NCBI RefSeq assembly: GCF_000002235.5 | Contig: NW_022145543.1 | Coordinates: forward strand, 1,302,001 to 1,366,000 | DNA length: 64,000 nucleotides | From: Strongylocentrotus purpuratus | Taxonomy: Eukaryota; Echinodermata; Echinoidea; Camarodonta; Strongylocentrotidae | Direction: 5' to 3' | Shown: positions 11,901 through 26,900 of the stretch, one piece after another | Layout of the letters: every line of letters starts with the position of its first letter | Numbering within the stretch: position 1 is the stretch's first letter | Translations under genes and position numbers: made by a program | The notes under the pieces: generated by a model | Told to the model about the DNA's origin: nothing | The model's database searches: none | What the model saw: the letters and a program-made list of their open reading frames with translations, nothing else

Positions 11901-14900
11901 AAGTTCTTGCGGGTATGGTTACTGAACAGGTGGGAGAAATTCTGCATCTGCTCGCGTCCGGCCACTGGGATCAGTCGGTCGATCTGTATGTTACAGGAGG
12001 AAAACTTTAATTGTTTACTCGTTGATCATGTTTGGTTCCAGATATATACCGAGATACATCAGAAAAAATATATATCATGTTATCACGCAACGTATATCAT
12101 TAGAAAAATTACTGCTAGGATCACATGGATTGCTTGGTCAACTTCAAAATGATAAAGATCCCTTCAAATATCTATTCAAATATTTAGATGAAATTATATA
12201 ATATTTTGCCTACAAAATAACGAAAAGAGGAATAATTTAAGTTTCTTTCTCATGCTGCAAAGAATGTTTACCTGGTAATTGATGTTTTTCTTATGTGGGT
12301 CTTTGCTAATATGCATCCATTGCCGATATATTTGAATAAAAGTCTCGAAAATTACAACGAAGATTGATTTTTGTTTACATCATGACCATCATGATTCCTA
12401 CCTGTCCGTCGTCCTCCACCACTGAGAACCATTGGTTGACGATGAAATAGAACCTCTCCCTTGTCTGGATGTCTCTGATGGCGATGTATTTGACGTACCA
12501 TCCTTGCATCTTTCCTTTACCAGAGTTGTCGTGCCAGATCCGCATGTAGTTCAGCGTTCCCAACGGCCTATCATTAATAGAAGGAAGATCCATGTATATC
12601 TTATTCTTGATATTTTTATTATTATTCTTAATGTTCCTCATATTCGATAATTGCCCCTTTACAGAACTTCTTGTTTTCTCCTGATATATTAACGTGCAGC
12701 TCGTCTGTGTCAAATGCTAACGAAACTAAGCATCTTGAAAGTTCACATTACTAGCACTTCGGATTTTTTTTTTCAAGAGCATTGGGCTACTGCTTAATTC
12801 TTTGATCAGAAGACAAGGGGTATACAGAGTTGTTGACTTGGGCCGTTGCTGGATTCTGCGAGGATCGGGTAATATGTAACATCGCTACCACAAAATACGC
12901 TGTCGCAGCGACAGTAGGTAATCGGTCCTATTCATTTGACAGCAATTCTGTCTAATTATTCAGACAGAAATGAAACATTAGAATTATTCTAACGCCTGTA
13001 ACATTCACTTAGTATCGAGTGATTGACTATATGGTTGCCTTTGCAGTGCGCCATGTGAAGCTAAGTAAATCAATAGCGCCCCGTCTCATAAAGAGTTCAC
13101 ATCAGTCACAACTTATTTTTGATTGATATCAATCGCAACTATGTATAAAAGAGATAGGAGAGCGCAAACTTGCGATTGATTGGAGGACTTGCGACTGGTT
13201 TGATCAATTCGCAACTCTTTATCAAACGGGCCCTAAATATTAATTTGCAACAACGAATCATTATTCCCTCATTAATTAATAGAAGAGTTTAAGAACTTAA
13301 AGACACTATGGGGTAGCGGTTTTTACCCTGGTACAGCCATGAGGAATCGATCAGAGGCACCTCTTCGGAAGATCTTTCTCTTGTCATCCTCAAAGTCTCG
13401 TACAGACGTTTCCTCATTCTCACCAGACATGATAAAACTGACCTTTAGAAGACATAAAACAAAACAAAATAACAGACTATAGGCGGTGTAACACAGAAAA
13501 ATCACTTAAAAAATCCCTTGAAAAATCCTTTCAAGGGAGAATTTTCTTGCTTCGTTAGAGGATTTTAATGGGATAATTGGTGACAGACAGCAAATAAGAG
13601 GATAACTAAAATCCGGATAACTAAATCCGGATTGTTGGCCTTTGTGTGACACCGCCTTATCTGAATAAAATAATGTACAGGTGTCGTGGTCTAGTGGATA
13701 TGTCACCGGAATGTGGATCACATGGTTCGCGGTTCGATTCCTGCTGCGACAAAAATGTCGTTTGGCAAGACATTAATCTACATTTGTCACTCTATATCCA
13801 GGCGAAATAAATGGGTACTCGGTAGGAAGAAATTCTTTGAACGCTTTAGCACCTTATCATGTAGGCTCAGATACAGCGGGGTAATAATATGATGCTTTGT
13901 ATGAGGCTCAGTAGAGTGTATTTGTATAGTAGATGCGCAATATAAATGGACAAATTAATTTTAATTATCATATCATCATCCTTTTATTTAATTCCATTAT
14001 TCCTCTAACACGATCGCAAAACTGTTTTAAAAAGTACCGAGACTCAATTTCATTAGCCTTGTGCATCACCTATTGAAATATGCGAACTAGACAATGAAAT
14101 ATTTACATAATACGAACATGATTTGAATGGGCAATACAATACGATATGCAAATTACCCTAATTTGATTTCTACAAAGTCTTTACTTTCGATTAGCAACAT
14201 TTAAAAGATGTTAAAAATCATTTTAAAAAATCATTTAAAGTTATCATTTTGTTATCTTTTCAACATAGATCGTTTATTTAAGAGACATATTATATTTGGA
14301 ATATGGGCTCTGCAATATTATTTATTCATTTGTTTATTGTGGTATAAAAAAAAACACCATTGTACATGGCAGCCTTTTGGCTGAATTGAGCACAATTTAC
14401 ATAAGTAATGACACAAGTATACTGCACAAAATACAATAGTATTAAAAAGAAGATATCATTTGTAGCCCTTCAAAATGCTGTTCTAAAAGGGAAAATTTCA
14501 CTGAATGACGTAACGTGGAGTTCAATGGATAATCTATTACAGCAGTAAAATATATACTAACACATCAATTGTTTATGTTATCTGTAAGTCATCCTTATGT
14601 AATAAAATGTGCTTACTTTGGAGTCGGTTCCACCGGCCTTCCTCTGTCCTGTCATCACAACTATCTCATAATAATAGTTATGAGCCGGGTTGTTGTCCAC
14701 CAACGGCGTGACTCCAAGCTGGAATTATAAACGAATTATATATTTCAGTAATCAAAACCGAAAATCCTTAAACAGCATTGCACAATGTAGTGGAATATGT
14801 CATACTCTCTCAAGTCTCGGTAATTTTCATAATTTCAGAGGATGTACCCAACATTTAAAGTCGGACCCTACGAAATCGACACAAAAAACACAGGCTCAAT

Positions 14901-17900
14901 ATGATAGTAAACTGTTACCATAGAGGTGGCATAAATATTGAAACCTTCTCTCTTTATGAAATGATTTTGACAACATGGTTTATTTTGTATGGATATTTCT
15001 TTATCTTCTGAGAACATTAACTTATCAATCTCTATGACGCTTTTTAATGATCCATAACGTTTTTGGAAGATATAGTCTTTACTTATGAATAATAAATCAT
15101 ATGGTCACCATCGTTTATTTTTTATTTTTTAACTTATCGACAACAGTGTGATAAAAGCTAGTACGCACGTGTAAAGAAAATAGTGAATTTGGCGGAAATT
15201 TGAAATGCTATTACACTCTTGATTTTGTGCATGGCCCGTATATCATTGATTTATGTCCACAATGTAGGCCCTACACTTCTTATACTCCGAAGATATTACA
15301 ATATAACATTAAAATGGGGAAATTTGAGACAAATAGTGGTATACAAATAACGTTGGAAGCTCTTCATTAATATATATTCGTCGTTCTGTGAAATAGAGAC
15401 TGCGATAAACTATTTAAAAAGTAAGGGGAAAAATGCTTGTAATAAACCTTAAGAATCCTCAAAAAAATGCGCATTATCACGGCAGTCATGTTAAATCTGA
15501 GAATGAAAGCATGGCCGCCAGAGAGAATAGTACTATAGAGTGTTAATCACTGATGAGGCTACTCTGGGTAAACAACATATAATACTTTTATTACTGTTGT
15601 TATTATTATTGTTATTATTATAGGTAATAATAATGTAATCATTATTTTTATTTTTATTTTTATCATTACCATTGTTATTATTATCATTTTTATTTATATT
15701 ATTTTGTTATGTTTATTATTATCATTATTATTATTACCACTATTATTATTACCATCAGTATTCATCATTATCAATACTATCATTATCAGCATCATTATCA
15801 TGTTATTATTATTATACTGAATGTTAATACTAGTTGAGATAGTAATTCACTATCACTATTACCATCACTATAATTACTAGTATCTTATCCCTCCCTGGCA
15901 ATATAGTCATTCCTACCTTCAAGAGGTCTTTACGATCTCGACGTCGTGCCCATAGCAAGATGAAGATGAAGACCACGTAGATGACGATGGTGGTGATGTA
16001 GATGGTGAGGTTCTGTGCGAATCCGGCATTGGCGAAGATGTAATTGAAGTCGAGAGGGGTAGGCGGGACGATCCATGTACTGGCAAATGACGTCAGATGG
16101 GTACAGCTACAGTACTGGGCCTCGTAGGTAGTATTGTTTGCGACCTGCAGAGACAAAAAATTATTCACGAGAGTTATCCAAAACTTTCTTGAACAATACA
16201 GTAGAATACTGCAACAAATATATATTTAGATAAATCAGTAAAAGTAAACACTGTGGCATCATTCGTACACGTTACCGTTAATCATCTAATAATACAGTCT
16301 AACCAACAACAAAAACGGAGAAGAAGTAGAGGATCGACATGTTTGAAATATTTCAACAATTTCCAAAAGAAAATTTATTGACTTATTTATTTAAACTTTT
16401 TTTGAAAATAAACACAAGTGTGTGACTGTGTAGAAATATGGTTTTCAGCATAGCGGCTGGCCACTCCGCTCCTCCCATACCGGGGCTTCAAAAGTGTTTC
16501 CTGCGTAGTCTATTTTTTCTTTGAAATCGCTTTTAATGGGTGAGGGTGTCGGATGGGATCAAATCTGCCCGATAAAGGCTCGTTCAGATATGACGCGGTC
16601 AACCGCCTTAGAAAAACAACCGCTGCGATTTTTGTCAACTGCGCGCAACCGACGAGCACCTCCAGGGCGCAACGAAAGTTCTGCGCGTATTCACTGAGCT
16701 CCGTGTTAGAATATACAGATTATAACACAAATTTAAAGAAAATAATATACAGATTATGAAGCGTATTAAACTTTACGTCATCATAAAACAACCGGCGCGG
16801 TACTGCTGTGTCATGCCTGAACGAGGCTTAAGTTTGCCCATAGTTTCAAAGAGGCAAAACTCAATTTTTGTAAAATCTAAACTTTGAAATTGGGTATTTT
16901 GTGACAGAAGGTGGCAGATATTTACCTCGCATCCATCCTGGAGCCACATTTCTTGCTCTTCGCTCCAGTATGAGCAGCCTGAGGAGAGAACTCGGAAACC
17001 GTACGGGAGTGAAAAGTTCCGGCTCGTGTTTCCCGCCGCCCACGACAGCTCGAGTTCGTCTGCGGAGGACAGATCTGGGTAGTCATCGAAGAGCTGATCG
17101 CAGTCAAGCTCGAGCAACAGGGCATAATACTTCCGGGCGTTGTTCCCGACGACGGAGCTGCTGTAGAAAGCCTGGTGGATAACTGTGTCAGTTGTGGCTA
17201 GAGTGTGATGCAAAGGCAATAAACGCGAATGGTGCTCGTTAATGAATTTAAAGCAAAGCAAGACATTATGATGTATTTTAATCGCCTGTTTTTACCAATA
17301 TTCTGTTAGTAAAGAACAAAAATGAGGATTTGACAAGAACGAATGATATGCCCTGAAACGTCACATTATTTTATTAAGAACTATAGTTACTTTGTTGATC
17401 ATTCTAAGGGGTTGTTTCAATGTTGTCAAAGGTGATACAAATTATTTCACACAGAGTGTTTGCAACGGTATACCTTGACCATTTTGAAAGGGGGTGGGGA
17501 AGGGTGTTGGTTTTATAAAGACCCAGTCTGCTAACAAGTCATCCAGTATCGTGCCAATGGGTGACAAGCGAAGATATGTACTCCAAATATTTCCAATTTT
17601 GAGGACGGACAATCACAAATATTTTCAATCAGCAAAGATATATGTTTGTTAATACATAATCTATATTAATTTAATAATGCAATATTAAAGAATAATAATA
17701 CGATAGCAACACTTTTCGAAAGATCAACCTAACGCAATTTAAATAGCCCTATGCATCACCAACTGAAATGTGCGAACATGGCAAGGATGTTTTATGTAAT
17801 CAGGTCATGATTTCTTTGAGACATACAGTAGGGTATTGAAATTGCCCTTGATTTGAATTTTTGAAAATAGTTGTAATCATGTTATAATACATGATGGTAA

Positions 17901-20900
17901 GATTATCCGGTTAAATCACGAATAAGGGGCAAAAGACTTCACTGTTTTACCATGTCTCTAGTCACTATGTTATCCTAACCAAAACTCGTCACGGCTATGG
18001 CAACAAGTATATGGGTGGAGAATATTACATTTGGATTGTCGATACGATTATGAATACATACCATTTTCATTTCTATCGTAGTAGAACAGTTTTATATCAT
18101 CAAAGCCGCTTATATTAGGGAAGCCGCTAAACCCGAGAAGCAGGGCATAGCATGACATGCGTTCGACTTGCAACTGAACTGTGAAGGCCGTGTTATTGTA
18201 GCTGATGTCAAAGCTGTGGTATGTCACATTGGTAACGTTCACTAGAGCGTCGGAACCAAACTCATTCCAGCTTGGTTCTTCCCCACCTGGTCGATCAATC
18301 TTGAGAAGGATAGGCGCGTTAGCGTTGGAGATCGTAATGGCCCCGCCTTCCAGGGTTTCGAAGACGACTTCCATGACGCCGGAATCGCGCGAGATACGGT
18401 CAGAACTCTCTTCGTAATTGTATGGATTCGTTGGTAAGGAGGTTGTCTGCCGGTTTAGAAGCAAAAATGGAAAGGTTTTAGCCAAATATGAAGTTTTTCA
18501 CAGCATTCAGTCATGGTATATTACAATTTGTATAGCCACAGAGTTATTTGTTATAAGGAAAAATCTGTAATATGAAGATTTATATACAGATGCCAAGGGG
18601 ACAATGCATGGTATTTGCAGAAGAGCTTTAAAAAAAAAGATTTATGCTTACGGGTCTTTTGTCTTTTATTATACTCATCATGGTGATCGTAATCGTCAAA
18701 ACTTTCATCATCATCGTGTACAACCTTATTATGTTCAATCATCGTCATTATCATTATCACCATCGTCATTATCATCGTTATACTCATATTACATCATCAT
18801 TATCATCTAACTGTAATAACAGTTACCATCACCATTAACTTTATTATTGTCATCATCACTGTCACAATCCAGCATCACTAATTCATCATTATCATCCTCA
18901 TCACCATCACCGTCACCATCACCATCGTCACAAAATTCTTCATTTTCATCTTCGTTATGATACTTATGGACATTATCGTCACCATTATCATCAACATCGT
19001 CACCATGGTCACAACCGGCATCACAATTACAATCAGCATTAACTCCACTATTGTCATCATCGTCGTAAGTTAAATTAAATTATCGACATCATCATCATCA
19101 CTATTATCTTCTCCATTACTATCATTATCATCACCATCATTTTAACTGTCGTCACAGCTATCATCATCATCACCTTTACTATTGTCATCACCGTCGTCAC
19201 CGTCATCATCACATTATCGTCAACTTCATTATCGCAATTATCGTCACAGTGACCATCGACATAGCCGTCATTACAGTTATCATCATCACCATTACTCGCC
19301 ACCACCATCATGCCATTACCTCTCGCGAAATGATGGCATCGTTACCGCAGATTGCCTCGGGATCATCGACGAGCTCGGTCAACGAGGGGAGGAAGACGCT
19401 CCCGGAGTCTTCATTGACACCACGATCGGCCAGATCGCTACAGGTGTTCTTTACGTACGTCATTGAAATTGTGTCTGTGTGAATGGAAACAGCAGGCTCC
19501 CGGGGTAGGGTGTTCCGTCCCAGGAGCTTCTTGATGGCTTTCATCTTATTTCTGGCTTCAGTTACCACTGCACGACCCTGTTTGGAGAAAAAAGTATGCA
19601 TATTCAAATTTAAATAGATTTTCCGCGCAAATACAGTTGATGGGTCGTGGTCTAGTGGACACGTCACCGAGCTATGGATCATATGGTTCGTGGTTCGAGT
19701 GTCATCACGGCAGTGATGATTGTGGAGCGCCAGGGGTGTCAAGTTTGACAGACTTAAGTGCGATACAAAAACCTTCTTGTATTATCATAAATATGATTAT
19801 GATTATCAATTTTATTATCATTATTATGATTATGATTATTATCATTATCCTTATTGTTTGTACAATGTAATATATAAAAGTGCTCACACGGGAATCAATT
19901 CGGATTTGGATTCCGTGCGCGGGATTTTTTCTACAGAACGGCAGATAAAGTTCTTTTATGGTCGGTACATCCTAACCATACACAAAATAGTTTGTCAGGC
20001 GATTCAAGTACAATTAACGATAGATGAACTAGTAGTTCGACTCCTACCTGGTCCCTTTTCCGTTTAAGGTTCTCCTCTTTCTCGGGTGTCCACTCAGTTG
20101 TGGTGGCTGAAAGAGAGAGAGAGAGAGAGAGAGAGAGGAATGTGAGTTTCAAAGTATCATTGTTTCTAAATATGTCAGCGTGTAACCTGTCCCACACAAC
20201 TGAACTCCACTGTGCTAGTCAGTTCCAAGCGAATTACATTTCCAGATAATTTTCAATTTTGGAAAAAAATAATATAATTACAGACATTTTCACAAAAAAT
20301 AAAAACACCCGATCGTTATGCCTTTCCGTATCCAACCAAGTTAGAGTTCAATTTCTCATAAATGTGATGAAACGTTGATAGGATACATAATTGTTGCGAA
20401 AGTTCCATGATAATAAGTGATATGTAATTTCATGAATCAGTATTCTTCTTATTATTTTTATTCAATCTTTTATTTCTATTATTCTGATAATTATACTTCG
20501 ACAAACCTTCTTCACCCACACTAGAAGTAGCTGCACTGATTGAATCTTGAAGGGAACTGAAGGTTTGGTCACCGTCTGAGCTCTCAAATTCATCTAGGAT
20601 CGGTAAGGAGTCCTGGACACTCAACGCTGACCCCTAATTTGTTGATGAAAGGGGGAAAAATTTTGATGTTTTTCTTGTCATTTTACATGATAAAGAAAGT
20701 TTCAAGCGTTGAAGGTTTAAAGGGGGTGTAGCATGACGAGACTACATGTCGTTTCCGTGGCCTGACTCGGGGCCAATCGGGTATATACGACTACGGACGA
20801 CGCGACCGCAGTATTCACGTGCGTGCAACAAACACGAAACCGAAGCGTGAGGGGAAGTTCCGTCTGTTTCACGAACGCTAGCGCGCTGACCGTTAATCAA

Positions 20901-23900
20901 GTTCATTCGTTTACGTGCAGTTGTCCAAACGCAGTTGTCCAAAAGAAGTCGTAGACGGCGTTAACCGGTATTCGCCATGTTACACCCCCTTTAAGACCAT
21001 GCCCCGTGATCCAGGTTCGAATACAGGTGCCTCTCTCTACCCAGGATGAGTGAATCGGGTGGCATGGCTGTTGGATTGTATTTTAAAATGCACTGTACTA
21101 CATTGAAAATTAAATAACAGCTGCTGGAGCAATGGAGGATGATGAAACAAAGCTTTTGACAATGCAGAGCGAAAGTTCTTTGGAGGAACAAAGAATATGT
21201 ATACTTAATACTTATTTACTTGAAATTGTATAACTGATTTCATATAAGTTTAACATTCTATTATCTAAGATTCAAATACTTTATTGAATTGCATGAACTG
21301 AATATAGTGTGATATATGCTAATAACGCAGAATATGATTATTGTGAGATCTATGGTAATTAATTCAAAATCATTCCAAAAAAAACAGACTTACCTGAAGT
21401 ATATTTCCCATAAGTCCTAGCAGCAGAGAGGTGGTTGCGCCCAGTGTTTCTGTTGACACGGTGTCCTGTAGTTCTTCAGTGACATCCAATATGTTTTCAG
21501 CTACAGTATTGAGCGAGGTCTACATAGGGCGATATACATTGATATGACAATCATATTTATGATTAACTACATGCTTTTGAAAGTACCTTACTGAGAGACA
21601 TGTTCTACCTATATAGGATTAAATCATAATCTTTGTTAAAACAAAAGCCTGCTTTAGGTCTTATAGTAGGAGCTGTCCAAGGGTTTAGGGTTCCAAACTC
21701 AGCCCGGCACTAATGCCCTTTGGTCATAAATAAATCTACACTCGCCATATACGTGCACGGACTGCGGGAAGAGCATTATTATTAACTCTGGCGACCCATG
21801 GTAAATAAGACCCTATTGTTGTCATTAATTATCAGCATGATTATAATTATAATAAACACAGAAAGCCGAGGCATGCTCCGTCCCTCATTCTAAATTACAA
21901 TTCCAATGATAAACCATATTGACAAAAAGTCTGTTCTCTCAGCATGTCACTTTTTGAAGAAGAAAAAAACACAGTCCCCGATGAATGACATCAAACATCA
22001 TGAAAGCATTGTCAAGAGTTTTTTTTTCCATGGTGCATGATTATCGACATTAGGGACTTTTAGATTTGCGTGGACTAATACGTGTGACGTCCATTCAAGG
22101 CAGTGCAATAAAAGGACGTCGATCGTAGCAATCCACGTTGTCGTTGTGCAAATCTAAAAGTCCCTAATATCAACAATGTCTACCAAACGGAAAAAGGGGG
22201 CTTTCCGCACTTGTTAATTTATGCATGTCTCTTACATGATAATGTGTGCAATTTATATTTATCAAGTCTGTAAATAATATATTTGTATTGCTTTGTATTA
22301 TGCAGGAACATCGGGGGTATCAGTCTGTTAACTGATGAGGCAATCCTCCTTTTTGCAGGAGCATTTGGTTATGCAGATGATTTGACACTGCTGTCACCTA
22401 GCGTGACTGCTCTTCAAGAAATGATTAAAACTTGTTTAGATTATGCCATTAAATTTGATATTCTGTTTAACCCTGAAAAGAGTCAGTTAATAGTTTTCAG
22501 CTGTAATGGTAAACCAGTTATGGATCCAGGAATCACGATAAATGGAAGACATATTGATATTGCATCAAAAGTAACTCATCTAGGGAATGATATTTCTAAG
22601 AATATAAATGATTTTGATATCTCAAAGTGTGTTGGAGATTTCAATCGACAATGTAATATGTTTTTGTTTAATTTCAAATATGCTAACTCTCACATAAGAA
22701 ATATATTGTTTCATAAATATTGTTCGAGTTTCTATGGCTCACAGTTATATCCTCTGTTTGATAAATGTTTTGATAATATTTGTAGACAATGGCGGGTTGC
22801 AATAAGAAGGGTTTGGAAAATTCCATGGCAGACACACTGTCATCTTTTGCCTTATTTAGCAGGTGTTATGGATCCAGAGTTATGGTTTGCCAAAAGATGT
22901 TTATCTTTTGTTGTGAAAGCTATGAATTCCAAAAATTATACAGTGGCACATATAGCTGGAATGGCCAGGTATGGAGCTCATTCTGTGTTGGGAGGTAACA
23001 TAAGATTCTTGAATGATAAGTACTTCATGGATAACAATGAAATTCAAAAGCAGTGGGCTGTGCAATGCCAAGTGAATGATGAGACAATACGCATAGTTGA
23101 ACAAGTAAAGGAATTGATCAACTCGAGGGATGATTATTTATGTAAGGGTTTCCTTAACCGAGAGGAGTGCGAGGAAATTATCTTGTATTTATGCACACTC
23201 TGATCTTACCCTGTTATACATGTATTCTGTTGTTGATGTTGTTTTTTTTTTCTTTACATATATTGTGAATGTGCCTATTTGTAGAATATATTGTATATTT
23301 TTTGTTATTTTTTTATATGTGCTTTTTAAAGCGAATAAAGAACTCTTGAATTGAATTGAAACTGTAAATAATCAAAAACAAACATAACAAAAATCTCTGG
23401 CAAGCAGACAAAGATAGTTTCGCCAAATTATGGAAGGTTAGGGCTACCCCTAGTCCTCTTAACTCCGCCAATATCACAACTCTACTCACCAATGCACCTT
23501 GAGACAGTTCATTAGTATAGAGTGAGAGTTCTAATGCAGATCCGGCCAATATCTGAGCGTCTTCTAAAGAATTGACAGTCATTGTAGCTTGAACCGAAGC
23601 TATCTTGCTTCTCAGCTGTCAAGTCGAAATAGAAAGAAAAATAAACTTATATTGTACCGTCACAAATTTTGGCCATTGAGTTCTGAGACCATATAACCTA
23701 ATAAAAAAATCCAAGTTAAATTCTCACAATTACTTTATGAAAAGAAGTAAAAGAAAAGTCGTTTTAACTTCATGGACAGTATAGTCAAGCCCATTTTATT
23801 CAAAACAGCCAATTTAGTCCAAATAGTAGACAAAACCACTCATGTTGTACCGTTACATGTCTAAGGTCTGGTGCACACAAGCGATTATTCATCTCCCGCC

Positions 23901-26900
23901 AATTGCGCCAAAAGATTGTTGATTAGATTCACGCAGCGAAAAATATTTCAATAGTCAGTATAGAAATTACATACATGTTGTTGGATTGTACAAGCCGTTC
24001 TGTTTGTCCTACCTACACTGTACCACCACCACCACCACCACCTCCACCACCACCACCACCACTACCACTACTACTACTACTACTACTACTTCTACTACTA
24101 CTACCACTACCACTAGCACTATTACTACTACTACTACTACTACTACTAATATTACTACTACTACTACTACTACTACTACCACTACCACTATCACTACAAC
24201 TACTACTACTACCACTACCACTATTACTACTATTATTACTACTACTACTACTACTACGACTCTTACTACTACTACTACCACTACTACTACTACAGCATGT
24301 TTAATTTGAAATTTTGCCTACCTATGTATAACATGTACCATACCAATCCACTGATTAGCATGACTGATACTCACATATGCTCGTGTTGTTGTCTTCTGTA
24401 TTTTCTCAACTTCTAATTCACGGATAGCTGATGATGACTTGCATGTAAAATATCAGAAAACAAAAATAAATAAATAATTATCTTACAAACAAATTTGAGA
24501 ATAGTTTATGTTGATGCCTACTTTAGTAATTTAGTTTCTTAAGGTTGCTTGGTTGGTACTGGTTTTGTATAATCTTGTATAATCTCACTTATGAGGTATA
24601 TCAGTTGTGAATCATATTTTTCGAATAAATACGATTATCCTAATGACTTACCTGCTCTGTGACGGTAATGTTTTCTGTCCCCAGATTCCCCGAGTGTGTT
24701 TCAATTTGTCCATCGATTAGAGTATCTGGAACAAATACAAAATTTGAGATAAAAAATAAGAATATATACACTGTACGTACAATCTTCTCTTACGGTCGAG
24801 TGCATACGACCCCAGAAAATGCCATTTAAATCCACTACAGCTTTCTTCAAAGGTCAACGGCAATTTTGATTTGTTTTTTGTTTTTTGTAACGTCTATGAT
24901 CATAGGTTTAACCTCACTTTATCAATTTAATGGACCAGTTGTGTATCTTTACAGATATGTTCGTATTACATGACACTGACTATATGAAAATGGCATCAAT
25001 ATATCGAGAATTCTGAGTTTAGAATTTTCTTCCGTCCCTACCAATATTATATTTTCTTATCATATTTCTTAATAATAATAATAATACATAACACTTATTA
25101 GGCGCTTAATACTGATGTTTCTAAGCGCACAGTGTTCTGATTAAGAGAAGACTATAACCCGTAGAATTAAATTAGAAGAAAAAGCAAAAATACAAAAGTA
25201 ACATAGATAAGGTAAGAAAAACAGTGGCAATCAACTAAATAAAGACAAATACAAATATGGTGCGCACCTCCATTGACCGACGCACAACTGCAATTTACAA
25301 TTTGAAAAGATAGGTTTTGAGTAGAGATTTGAATTGAGATACAGAGGGGGCGCAGTGAATAAAGGCGGGCAGTTTGTTCCAGAGAGCGGGGGCAATAACT
25401 GAAAAGGCGCGGTCACCATACCGGGTGTTAGTGCGGGGTCCAGGTGTTAACAGTAATGTGGAAGATGAACGAAGTGTTCGTGACGACGTACGGGAACGTA
25501 AGGATATGAGATCGGAAAGGTAGCAGTGACTACTACAGCAAAAAAAAAAAACTACTACTAATACTACTACTATTTCCAGAAGTACTTCTACAACTACTAC
25601 TACTACTACCAATAATACAAACACTAATACAAGTAATAATATTTATAATTAATGATAATTAATAATAAAGATTGGAACAGACTTAAGATTGATAAAGATT
25701 GAAACAGACTTGACCATCAGAAGGGGAATCATGGAAAGAAAACTTAACTATTTTGGACACATTGTTAGGAGATCTGAAGGTATTGAGAAGCAAATACTGC
25801 AAGGAGCAGTCGAAGGAAAACGGGGTAGAGGTCGTCCACCAATATCTTGGACTGATGATATTAAGAAAGTGTCTGGACAAGGAATGAAAGGTGCAACACG
25901 AATGGCAGGTGAAAGAGTTGCATGGCGTGCTCTCGTGAAGGCCACAGCAGCGCTTTACAGCGCCACCTGAAGTTGATGATGATGATGATTATAGTGATAA
26001 GAAGAAGAACCAAAGAATGAGAAGAGGAAAAACAAGGAAAAGAAGAAGACAGATTGATGAATTGAAACGAAACAAAAGCTCTTCAAGAGAAAATAAATTA
26101 CAATTAACAACATACTTGTGAAAGTTCTTTCAAGATTCAGGGCTGAAATATCAATCGTAGCTTTTTCGGTGACACTCACTAAGCTGCCTTCAGCCTGGAG
26201 TTTATCGTAATCGTCTAATAATGATGTCACAGTATCATCTGCAAGAATAGTCTCGACTATCTCTCCAGGATCCACCTTCATTAAGAGGTTGAAATTTAAA
26301 AGAGATCAGATTTTATATGAACAATTAAAAATGCAAAAGCTGAATCATCGAGGATCTGAAAAGTCATTATCTTTAATGTAATCGAAATTTCAAGGGATTT
26401 CAAACTTCCTTCAAGAGGTCGCAAAGCCAAATCGGGCCAGAATTGTAGTGATATCAGACCAACAATTCGCTTGTCTACCATTTGAAGCCAAATTGGCATT
26501 TTTGTTGACTAGAAATTTTGAATACATTCAAATTAGTATGCTAATTATCATTATTTAGAACCTTAATCAGTAAGATGTTTTTTAGATTTCCAAATCTCAA
26601 ATTACTACTATTTGTAAAAGACTCGTATAGCAAGAGAATCAATAGTGTGCATTATGGTTTAGTATAACAAGTATTAGTCCGGTTTACTAACGTTTTTTTT
26701 ACCTTTTATGCACACTTTTTAAACAACGATTGCCCTTTAAAACCTGTAAACTTGCCCGAGGATTGCCTGACAAAGTAACAAGATATGTATGCAGAATGGA
26801 TACCAAGTATTGCAGTTCCTTCATCAATAACAAGTTAATGGAATATCTCGTCACCAGGTCTCCTAGAGAAACATCTATACATTTGAATATGTAAGTAAAC

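Noticed and set aside
13681-13750. tRNA gene candidate with good A and B boxes
   Set aside because: Stem pairing is poor, and the head is followed by a SINE body shared with other copies.
16901-17182. 93-codon plus-strand frame with Arg/Ser bias
   Set aside because: Antisense to exon 26 of the polycystin-like gene.
20742-20942. 66-codon minus-strand frame
   Set aside because: Lies wholly inside the TTAA-flanked MITE, which has no coding role.
23975-24309. Poly-Leu, poly-Thr and poly-Val frames
   Set aside because: All three readings come from one triplet microsatellite.
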